Assembly: GCA_030620115.1 (NCBI GenBank)
Contig: JAUXFG010000113.1
Location: 1-12,603 of the forward strand
Direction: 5' to 3'
Source: Candidatus Fermentibacterota bacterium
GTDB taxonomy: Bacteria; JAFGKV01
Length of the DNA: 12,603 nucleotides
The translations under genes were made by a program, and so were the position numbers. Numbering within the stretch: position 1 is the first letter of the stretch; each line of letters begins with the position of its first letter. Positions 6,571 to 12,603 of this stretch are shown here, piece after piece. The notes beneath the pieces were generated by a model. The model made no database searches. It worked only from the letters and a program-made list of their open reading frames with translations, and was not told the DNA's origin.

Positions 6571-6599
6571 ATGATAGATGCTCTCCACGCAGAACGCAA
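6571..6599 (-). promoter_or_regulatory. Putative promoter of the nucleotidyltransferase
   Basis: Reading leftward, TTGCGT (6594-6599), a 17-nt spacer and TATCAT (6571-6576) form a plausible sigma70-type promoter. The -10 matches 5 of 6. Transcription would start about 30 nt before the ATG at 6535, supporting that start over the longer frame. It could also drive the small ORF and the DtxR-like gene. Confidence 0.4.
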
Positions 6600-6698
6600 G
6601 GAACATGTATCACAAGATTGTTATGGAGAGCCGCCTTCCCCCCGATGACGGGCTTCTCTTTTGCCCGAGCATGGTCGAGGGGCTCAATAGCTCATCCG

Positions 6699-8021
6699 CT
6701 ACCCCGGACCGATCTTGGGTGGGGTATAGGTCCCGCACAGGTCGACCTTCTCGATGTACTTGCTGTTCCAGCTTCCGTCAAAAAAGGCTCCGGCTTCTGC
6801 GGCAATACCCTTGCCGTAGAAAAAGAGACTGACGTTCCGTGATTGGAAGAAACCGCCTCGGGTCCAGTTGGATGTACCGATCCAGCACACATTATCGTCG
6901 GCAATCATGTATTTCGGGTGTTCCACCCGGGCGTAGGGGATGAACCCTCCAGACCATTCCGGGATGTTCGAAAACCGAATATCGATTCCTGGTACGGCGG
7001 CAAGACTCAATACGAAGGGCAAGATATGGCCGCGCTTACTCCAGTTTGAAAGAATAATCTGAACTGTGACGCCACGCGCTGCTGCTCACTTCAAGGCGCA
7101 TTCGAGGGTCTCGTAGTACCTCCCAGCTCTGTCGACAGGCATGAAGGTCAGGAGATGTAGACGAATCCGGGCCCTGGCACCGTCGATTGCCTGTTGGAGT
7201 AGCGGCTCATCCCAACCTATTCCTTCCGGCAATGCTTGGTTGGGGCTGGCGGCGAGTATCACCTTTGTCCCATCCCCTGATTCTGTCTCGAGAAGGAACG
7301 GCCCCCTAATCCCAGACTTCACAGACACATTCTCGCGTTTTCCCGGTGAGTCGCCGGGGGCTTGCTCCCCAACTGACCTCTCCCAGTCCATGAGGAAGAC
7401 AGTCTCCAGAGCGTGAGCGAGGCCTTTGTGGCGGATTCGCACACCAAGCTCATGGATATGCTCGAGAGCCCGCCAATCCCAATTTTGGCTGCCGACGAAC
7501 AGCTCCTCACCGTCTACGATGAAGAACTTCGCGTGGACCACGCCGCCCCATAGACCGCCGGCGTCGATAATCCGTGTTTCAGTGTTTGGCAACTGACCGA
7601 ACCGTTCGAATACCTCCGGATAGGTCTCATGGAACCCTGCATCCGAGAGCATTCTCACCCGGACTCCTCTTCTCGAAGCATTCTCCAGGGCCTTTAGAAT
7701 CAACTCGAAACGATTTTCTCCTGGCCCGGCGCTGAAGTAGAATGCTTCTATGTCAATTGTGCTCGTTGCGCTGTCGATCATCTGCAGCCAGACTTCCGGC
7801 GTGTTTCTCAGACCAGGGAGATCGAGAGAAGTCTCAATCGGAATGCTTTCCACCAGCTCCACGATTCCTCGTTCTCCGTTCGCTCCCAGCTTTTTCTCGA
7901 GGCCACCCTTTTCGTGCGGCAGAGACACCGTCCATTGTCCGGCAGCCACCTGACACCACACACAACAGAGTGAGATCATCACCCCAATGGCACACGTCCT
8001 TTTCATCAAGAAAGCTCTCAT
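6699..8021 (-). pseudogene. Secreted phospholipase D-like protein, interrupted by an in-frame TGA
   Basis: One continuous frame of 440 codons is split by TGA at 7086-7088 (codon 312). The first part has a signal peptide (about 1-28) and the first HKD motif, HAKFFIVD (H163, K165, D170), with GSQNWDWR after it. The part after the stop continues in the same frame with AAARGVTVQIILSNWSKRG and the second HKD motif, HPKYMIAD (about 368-375), then GTSNWTRGG. Both motifs are needed for the PLD active site (phosphodiester/phospholipid hydrolysis or transfer). A single CGA-to-TGA change would explain the break. Shorter products of 311 and about 107 residues are possible. ATG 8021 was chosen for AAGGAAGAG just upstream and because the signal peptide follows it. 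TGA serves as a normal stop in neighbouring genes, so code reassignment is unlikely. Sequencing error cannot be excluded. Confidence 0.8.
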
Positions 8022-8041
8022 CGCTCTTCCTTTGTCATATT

Positions 8042-8070
8042 CCGGACTTCTCACCAACCTTCGTCGCGAA
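8042..8070 (-). repeat. 29-bp dispersed repeat, copy A
   Basis: Read leftward it begins TTCGCGACGAAGG and ends GGTGAGAAGTCCGG. It matches copy B (8735-8763, opposite orientation) at 28 of 29 positions. It lies 20 nt before the PLD-like start and can be read as FATKVGEKSG. Confidence 0.9.
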
Positions 8071-8148
8071 CCCTAAGTAACTTCAACGATGGCAGAGAGT
8101 TCCACAATAACGTCTTGCCCCCCCAGCTAATAGCTGAAAGCTATCTAC

Positions 8149-8238
8149 AGTGGGGCAGGCGTCCTCTCCGAGGCGTAGGCTCTACCCTCCGGCCTGTAGG
8201 CCCACGGGCCGGAAGCGGAGCCGGAGGCCTGCCTGCCA
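8149..8238. repeat. GC-rich repeat element related to 4785-4872
   Basis: It opens with ACAGTGGGGCAGGCGTC and closes with CCTGCCTGCCATCC, the same ends as the cluster upstream of the receptor. Between them lie about 60 bp of nested GC-rich inverted repeats, for example CCGGCC...GGCCGG and GGCCTGTAGGCC. The whole can fold into a long hairpin. It resembles an expanded version of the simpler element. Confidence 0.75.
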
Positions 8239-8410
8239 TCCTGAGAGCCATTTGCAGGCACCGCATGCCGTGCCAAAGCCAAGCTGCGAACTTGCGTCCA
8301 CCACCACCCAATAGATATGCTTGGTGGCTGAATGCAACGTGATTCAGAGTGGCGGGCAAAAGATGATTCGCCCGAATCGTGTGGATTACGGGTTCGTGAG
8401 GAAGGAAGAA

Positions 8411-10993
8411 ATGACCCAAGACAGCATGATAGGAGTGCTTCTGGGAATAGCCATTCTCAGTCTCGTGACATGTCCAAATGTCTTCGGAACAGACCTCCTG
8501 GTCTGTTCGGGATTCACAGCGAGGGAGATTGCCTTTGCCGAGCAGACAGCACGATCCGACCTAACCCGAACTTCTCGCCAATCCCGCGTCGGCCGCGGGA
8601 CTGCAACAACTGATCCGGCACTTCCTGCTTTCCGCCAGCTGGCGGACTCGGTCGACCGGCCTCGGCGTATCGCAGAGGATACGCCTTCGACCGGCCTTGG
8701 TCGCAGGCCTTGCAGGCAATACCGTCTCAGCCGTTTCGCGACGAAGGCTGGTGAGAAGTCCGGGCTAAGACAAGCAGCGACTTCTGGTTTCTTCGGTCGC
8801 AGTCCCTGGGAATCCCGTGGCATCGGTGGCGGTGGGGCATTCTACTCCGCATCGATAAGCCCGCATGACTCTCTATCCATCTACATAGCCACGGACATGA
8901 GTGCTGTCTTCCAGACCCCTGATTTTGGTCGAAGCTGGGATACCGTGGATTTCAGGGTAGTGCAGGGTGGCATCAATTCTCATGTGCGATTCACGTCCGA
9001 CCCGCTGATCCTGTACGTGGTGAACCGCGCAAATGATTCCGGCACACCGATGAAAAGCCACGACGGCGGAACTTCATGGTCGGTTTTGAGCGGCGATCCC
9101 ACATGGGCCGAGGCTTTCTACCTTTTTGCAGATCCTCATTACACCGAGCGCCTTCTCTTGTCGGACTGGATGAACCTCTACTTCTCTGACGACGGAGGAT
9201 CCAGCTTCACCCTGGTCTATACTGCCGCAAGCTCCGACTACGGTCTTCATGTGGCAGGCGTATTCTGGGACGGTGAAGACATCTATGTGGGAACCAATGA
9301 TGGTGTTCTGGTCTCCTCAGATGCAGGTGAGAACTTCTATTTCTGCTTCACATTTTCCTATGGTGAGGGTATTCCTGACGATGAAGCGATCGCTTCCTTT
9401 GCTGGAGCCAAGGAGAACGATGTTGTCCGCTTCTTTGCGGTAACGTTGAACAGGGATGCTGTGTGGGGCGGCGTAACCGGTGAAGAGATGTGGTCATACC
9501 GGGGCATCTACAGAGTGGATTGGGGTGTCGGTGAGTGGACCAAGGTGACCAACGGTATCCCCTCCAATGTCCGTCCTTTCTTCGTGGGCATGGCCCTGGA
9601 CGAAATCGCTATCGCCTATGTTGCAGGAGGAGATGCTTCCAACGGCTTTCCCTCGGTGTTCAAGACCACGGATGGCGGCGATAGCTGGGACAACGTGTTC
9701 TACACAGAGAACAACCAGAACATTGTGACGGGTTGGTGTGGTGATGGTGGCGATACGCAGTGGTGGTACCCTGAGTACGCTCTTGGCTTCGCGGTCTCTC
9801 CTACACAGCCCAACCGGGCGATTATCACCGATCTTGGCTTCGCTCATGTTACTGAGAATGGAGGAATCACGTGGCGACAGGTTTATGTAGACTCCATGTA
9901 CGAGAATCCTGCCGGCAGCGAGACTCCCAACGGTCTGAATTATGGCGGCATCGGTCTGGAGAATACAAGCTGCTGGTGGCTTCACTGGGTGGGGCGTGAC
10001 GCTCTTCTCGCGGGTTTCAGCGATATTCGAGGGATTCGTAGTGAAGATGGGGGAGAGACGTGGACGGCCGGATCGAGTCTCGGTCTTCCACACAATAGCA
10101 CCTACTACATCACCGAGCACCCCGAATCGGGGGTGCTGTATGCTGCAACGTCCTCTGTGCATGACATGTACGAAAGCACGCGTCTCACGGATGCTACCAT
10201 CGATGGGGGAACGGGGCGCGTGATTTGGTCTGCCGACGCGGGAGCCTCGTGGCAGACGTTGAAGGATTTCGGCCATGGCGTGATGTGGTTGGCCATGGAT
10301 CCCAACGACAACGAGAGTCTCTATGCCAGTGTTGTCCAGAGTACGGCCGGCGGGATCTACGTCACTTTTGACTTGAGCGCCGGAGCATCGGCCACATGGA
10401 GCCAGCTCTCTGCCCCTCCCCGCACCCAGGGTCATCCCTTCAACATCCACGTTCTGAATGACGGAACCTTGGTGGCGACGTACTCCGGTCGAAGGGAAAG
10501 TAGCGGCTTCACAGAGAGCTCAGGGGTATTTGTGAGCACGAACGGTGGGGTCTCATGGGTTGATCGATCCGATCAGAATATGAGGCGCTGGACCAAGGAC
10601 CTTTTAGTTGATCCCCACGATTCGGCACAGAACACGTGGTATGTCAGTGTTTTCAGTCACTGGGGCAGCGCCCCAAATGAAGTTGGAGGGCTTTACCGGA
10701 CTACTGACCGTGGCGTGAGCTGGTCGAGGATCAGCGATCTCTACAGAGTTGAGTCAGCTACGGTTCACCCAGACAGCTCGCAGGTCCTCTTCCTCTCTAC
10801 AGAGACGCAAGGCCTCTGGCGAACCGACAGCCTGGGATCCATAAATCCCGCTTTCGTGCAATTGCCCGAGTATCCGTTCCGCAATCCAACCCGCATCTTT
10901 TTCGATCCATGGACCTCAAACAAGATATGGATAACCAGTTTCGGCAACGGTTTAAGAGTTCGTGACCAGAGTAGGGGAGAGCACAACGAATAG
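8411..10993 (+). CDS. Secreted Asp-box (BNR/VPS10-like) beta-propeller protein
   Basis: An 860-residue exported protein. The signal segment is at about residues 6-26 (GVLLGIAILSLVTCPNVFG). A linker at about 58-118 is encoded by repeat DNA, and the propeller region runs from about 138 to 850. About ten Asp-boxes (S/T-x-D-x-G-x-[ST]-W) are visible: 169-176, 216-223, 259-266, 302-309, 419-426, 481-488, 544-551, 607-614, 709-716 and 764-771. The IGGGGAFYSASISPHD entry resembles sortilin/VPS10-like and GH74-like propellers, but no catalytic pair can be assigned, so the ligand is unknown. ATG 8411 was chosen for AGGAAGGAAGAA directly upstream and the signal peptide; the frame opens at 8321. Unlike the convergent propeller, it has no FlgD-like or sorting tail. 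The repeat copy in the N-terminal linker is odd. Confidence 0.85.
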   Translation: MTQDSMIGVLLGIAILSLVTCPNVFGTDLLVCSGFTAREIAFAEQTARSDLTRTSRQSRVGRGTATTDPALPAFRQLADSVDRPRRIAEDTPSTGLGRRPCRQYRLSRFATKAGEKSGLRQAATSGFFGRSPWESRGIGGGGAFYSASISPHDSLSIYIATDMSAVFQTPDFGRSWDTVDFRVVQGGINSHVRFTSDPLILYVVNRANDSGTPMKSHDGGTSWSVLSGDPTWAEAFYLFADPHYTERLLLSDWMNLYFSDDGGSSFTLVYTAASSDYGLHVAGVFWDGEDIYVGTNDGVLVSSDAGENFYFCFTFSYGEGIPDDEAIASFAGAKENDVVRFFAVTLNRDAVWGGVTGEEMWSYRGIYRVDWGVGEWTKVTNGIPSNVRPFFVGMALDEIAIAYVAGGDASNGFPSVFKTTDGGDSWDNVFYTENNQNIVTGWCGDGGDTQWWYPEYALGFAVSPTQPNRAIITDLGFAHVTENGGITWRQVYVDSMYENPAGSETPNGLNYGGIGLENTSCWWLHWVGRDALLAGFSDIRGIRSEDGGETWTAGSSLGLPHNSTYYITEHPESGVLYAATSSVHDMYESTRLTDATIDGGTGRVIWSADAGASWQTLKDFGHGVMWLAMDPNDNESLYASVVQSTAGGIYVTFDLSAGASATWSQLSAPPRTQGHPFNIHVLNDGTLVATYSGRRESSGFTESSGVFVSTNGGVSWVDRSDQNMRRWTKDLLVDPHDSAQNTWYVSVFSHWGSAPNEVGGLYRTTDRGVSWSRISDLYRVESATVHPDSSQVLFLSTETQGLWRTDSLGSINPAFVQLPEYPFRNPTRIFFDPWTSNKIWITSFGNGLRVRDQSRGEHNE
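8582..8697. repeat. Palindrome-rich repeat DNA inside the propeller gene
   Basis: In order: hairpin TCCCGCG/CGCGGGA (8582-8600, 5-nt loop); perfect palindrome TCCGCCAGCTGGCGGA (8631-8646); palindrome CGGTCGACCG (8649-8658); hairpin GGCGTATC/GATACGCC (8664-8685, 6-nt loop). The last hairpin is flanked by direct repeats TCGACCGGCCT (8652-8662 and 8687-8697). It encodes low-complexity, Arg-rich residues of about 58-96 and keeps the frame open. Confidence 0.85.
8735..8763 (+). repeat. 29-bp dispersed repeat, copy B
   Basis: It matches copy A (8042-8070, opposite orientation) at 28 of 29 positions. Here it lies within the propeller gene and is translated as FATKAGEKSG (about residues 109-118), the same phase that copy A allows. 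Confidence 0.9.
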
Positions 10994-11002
10994 TCTTCGC
11001 CG

Positions 11003-12355
11003 CTATCGTATCTTCACCGCCTGTTTCGCGACTCGCTCGCCGTCAACCTGCACTGACAGGATGTACGACCCGGGAGGAGCTTCTCTTCCTCCTTCATCCA
11101 GTCCGTCCCATAAGAGTACATGATCGCCAGGCCCGAGGCGGCTTGCCACGAGACGTCGCACAAGCCTGCCCTCGAGAGTGTATGTCCCGGCACTGACATA
11201 GCCCTCTGCTGACAGCGTCATCCTACCGCGTAATGACCTGCTGAACGGGCATGGCTCAAGCTTGCTCAATCTGAGTGTCCTTGGCAGGACTTCTTCCGGC
11301 TCTTCCGCACTGACCCGGTCTGTCCAACGCCATAGTCCATCTGATCTGGCTGCCAACAGCTCCCCGGGCGGATCCTTGAGCCGAAACACCTCGCGGGTGC
11401 CTGATGGCCGAGGTAGACTATCGTTTATAGTCCCCCATGTATACCCTCCATCATTGGACCGGTACACCCCCAGATTGACAAGCCCTCTCCATGCGCCCAC
11501 CAGATAGATGACCTTTGAGTCATGAAGATCGAACAATACCTGCCTCAATCCGTCAATGCCGTTCGGCAGCTCTCGCCGCTTCCAATTCTTCCCGCCATCA
11601 AACGACTCGACGAAATAGGCGGGAAAGTTCTGTCCGGTCGATATCACTGCCGCCCAGTGAGCGCTATCATGCGGATTCTGGTCGAACCCTTCGATTCTGC
11701 CCTCCAAGACCATCTCCCAAGTGGCGCCATCGTCCGTGCTCCGAGCGAGGCCGATGGTGTCCTGCACCATGCAGGCGAACACTACTGTTGGATCTCCATG
11801 ATCGAAAACGACATTGTCACTCAACCCCGGCCCGTCCAACCCCGCCAAGCATTCCCACGTCACACCATCATCGGTGCTCCTTGATATCCACCACTGGTTG
11901 TATTTCACCGTTCCGAAAAGCAAGCCGGGAACTGCAGGGCTGGCGGTGATGCGATCCGCCCTCTCCCTGATCTCTTCCCAATGTGCTCCCGCATCCCTGC
12001 TCCTCATCGGCCAGTATATGGGCTCAATCCACTGGGCCGGTATGCCGCAGTACACGGTTGCCTGATCCATGGGATGTACGGTCACGATATGGCAGTCCGG
12101 GTTATAGCTCTCAGGCAGAAACCGCCATGTGCCCCCCCCATCGGAGCTCTTGTATACTCCTGGCTCTATGGAGTCAGCTTGAGAGTCGTACGTCGTCACA
12201 TAGATCACTTGACTTGAATCCGGCGGACCGGTCACGGAAAGAACTCCAGTCCCCGTCCATTCGATCCGCCGCCAGCACCACTCGCTCGCAGAGACCGTAA
12301 CTGTTGCGGCAATGAGAAACAGCAGGAGGAAGGCCCGCGGTATTGCCAATCTCAT
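11003..12355 (-). CDS. Secreted Asp-box beta-propeller with FlgD-like C-terminal domain
   Basis: A 450-residue exported protein. The signal peptide is at about 1-24 (ending VSA|SE). The propeller region has Asp-boxes at about 70-77, 119-126, 160-167, 206-213, 251-258 and 300-307 (for example STDDGATW and SNDGGYTW). The C-terminal domain at about 360-450 has YTLEGRLVRRLV, HVLLWDGLDEGG and APPGSYILSV, the pattern of the FlgD Ig-like domain that ends many secreted proteins of FCB and related candidate phyla and is thought to act in sorting or surface attachment. The ligand is unknown. ATG at 12353-12355 overlaps the TGA of the upstream gene (ATGA), so the two are translationally coupled. Its stop is only 9 bp from the stop of the opposing propeller gene. 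Domain calls are firm; export route is inferred. Confidence 0.87.
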   Translation of the reverse strand: MRLAIPRAFLLLFLIAATVTVSASEWCWRRIEWTGTGVLSVTGPPDSSQVIYVTTYDSQADSIEPGVYKSSDGGGTWRFLPESYNPDCHIVTVHPMDQATVYCGIPAQWIEPIYWPMRSRDAGAHWEEIRERADRITASPAVPGLLFGTVKYNQWWISRSTDDGVTWECLAGLDGPGLSDNVVFDHGDPTVVFACMVQDTIGLARSTDDGATWEMVLEGRIEGFDQNPHDSAHWAAVISTGQNFPAYFVESFDGGKNWKRRELPNGIDGLRQVLFDLHDSKVIYLVGAWRGLVNLGVYRSNDGGYTWGTINDSLPRPSGTREVFRLKDPPGELLAARSDGLWRWTDRVSAEEPEEVLPRTLRLSKLEPCPFSRSLRGRMTLSAEGYVSAGTYTLEGRLVRRLVASRLGPGDHVLLWDGLDEGGREAPPGSYILSVQVDGERVAKQAVKIR

Positions 12356-12603
12356 TGGACCAGTTTCCAGCTCCTCACCTGCGTCGGCGTGACCACTCTC
12401 ACTACCTTTGGACCAATCGGCAGTGAACCCTCCAAATCCTCAAGGCGTGCCCGAACGTAGCCTCTGTTGACCTGCTCACTGCGAGTTCTGAATGACATGA
12501 GACGCCTTCCGAGAAGATCATACACGCTCACCCTAGCTTCCCCCGCTGGTGCCGGGGCTGTCGTGGCATCGAGCTTCACTGGTCCTGACATGGCGAAGCA
12601 GTC
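12352..12603 (-). CDS. C-terminal end of an exported protein with sorting-type tail (partial)
   Basis: Only the last 83 codons are in the window; the 5' part lies beyond 12603. The frame is open to the edge, so the ATG at 12591 is internal. The visible tail begins after a Pro/Ala/Thr-rich stretch and reads VSVYDLLGRRLMSF...RVVTPTQVRSWKLVQ. This is the layout of type IX secretion-type C-terminal domains (V-x-V-Y-D-x-x-G-R ... LPxGxYxxR ... KLV). Here the usual Gly-x-Tyr step reads GPKVVRVV, so it is slightly degenerate. It overlaps the next gene by ATGA and probably shares its transcript. The function of the missing part is unknown. Confidence 0.72.
   Translation of the reverse strand, partial: DCFAMSGPVKLDATTAPAPAGEARVSVYDLLGRRLMSFRTRSEQVNRGYVRARLEDLEGSLPIGPKVVRVVTPTQVRSWKLVQ

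Larger units (their letters stand above)
8022..8410. other. 389-bp divergent intergenic region with dispersed repeats
   Basis: It lies between the leftward PLD-like gene and the rightward propeller gene. From left it holds a 29-bp repeat copy (8042-8070), AGCTAATAGCTGAAAGCTAT (8127-8146), the GC-rich repeat element (8149-8238), and a near-palindrome GGCACCGCATGCCGTGCC (8257-8274, 16 of 18 symmetric). A small hairpin GATTC-GCCC-GAATC lies at 8365-8378. No convincing promoter was found for either gene. The propeller's frame is open back to an ATG at 8321, but the signal peptide and ribosome site argue for 8411. Confidence 0.6.

Noticed and set aside
6536-6613. N-terminal extension of the nucleotidyltransferase from 6613
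   Set aside because: The extra 26 residues are not typical of the family and would include the proposed -10; ATG 6535 has a ribosome site.
7086-7088. TGA as selenocysteine or reassigned sense codon
   Set aside because: TGA serves as a normal stop at 1719-1721 and 12352-12354 at the expected protein ends, the position is not catalytic in PLD enzymes, and no SECIS-like hairpin was recognised just after it.
8254-8277. Possible sigma54 promoter (TTTGGCACGGCATGC on the minus strand)
   Set aside because: The GG-to-GC spacing is 8 nt rather than the required 10 and no TTGC box follows.
8321-8410. Upstream extension of the propeller gene from ATG 8321
   Set aside because: The extension is not signal-like, while ATG 8411 has a strong purine-rich ribosome site and is followed by a hydrophobic export segment.
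9494-10450. 318-aa open frame on the minus strand
   Set aside because: It is antisense to the propeller gene, whose Asp-boxes are regular throughout this stretch; the antisense translation shows no recognisable domain.

Overview
The window looks like part of the chromosome of a Gram-negative, probably uncultured environmental bacterium. It encodes a TonB-dependent outer-membrane receptor, and at the right edge a FlgD-like C-terminal domain and a type-IX-sorting-like C-terminal tail. Both tails are typical of FCB-type and related candidate phyla. Large secreted Asp-box (BNR/VPS10-like) beta-propellers and several families of short GC-rich palindromic repeats fit the same picture. Taxonomy below that level is inference. 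No tRNA, rRNA or CRISPR array is visible.

Left part (1-4990): an iron/metal-uptake block read leftward. A TonB-dependent receptor (2548-4710) is followed after 4 nt by a DUF3450-type periplasmic coiled-coil protein (1719-2543). A TtpC-like MotA/TolQ/ExbB protein (274-1719) follows, overlapping it by 1 nt. The ExbB, ExbD and TonB genes expected next are absent. The row instead ends beside a truncated tyrosine-recombinase N-terminus (1-129) that stops inside a 24-bp perfect palindrome (119-142), so the operon looks interrupted or rearranged. Upstream of the receptor lie a GC-rich repeat cluster, a good -35 element and an imperfect palindrome that overlaps the presumed -10 and resembles DtxR-family operators.

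Middle part (5056-8021), also leftward: a DtxR/IdeR-like regulator with a C-terminal FeoA domain and a cysteine cluster (5056-5820). Its start lies inside a small ORF (5810-6004), which follows a minimal nucleotidyltransferase gene (6023-6535) across a 14-bp tandem repeat. A promoter-like sequence precedes the nucleotidyltransferase, so these three may form one transcript that feeds the iron regulator controlling the receptor operon. Upstream is a secreted two-HKD phospholipase D-like gene (6699-8021) broken by one in-frame TGA.

Right part (8022-12603): a 389-bp divergent intergenic region carrying two kinds of dispersed repeat, then a rightward 860-aa secreted Asp-box propeller (8411-10993). 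Its N-terminal linker is encoded by repeat/palindrome DNA. It converges, with only 9 bp between stop codons, on a leftward two-gene unit: a 450-aa propeller with a FlgD-like tail (11003-12355), and the 3' end of another exported protein with a sorting-type tail (12352-12603), overlapping by 4 nt. The two propellers are probably cell-surface or secreted proteins of unknown ligand.
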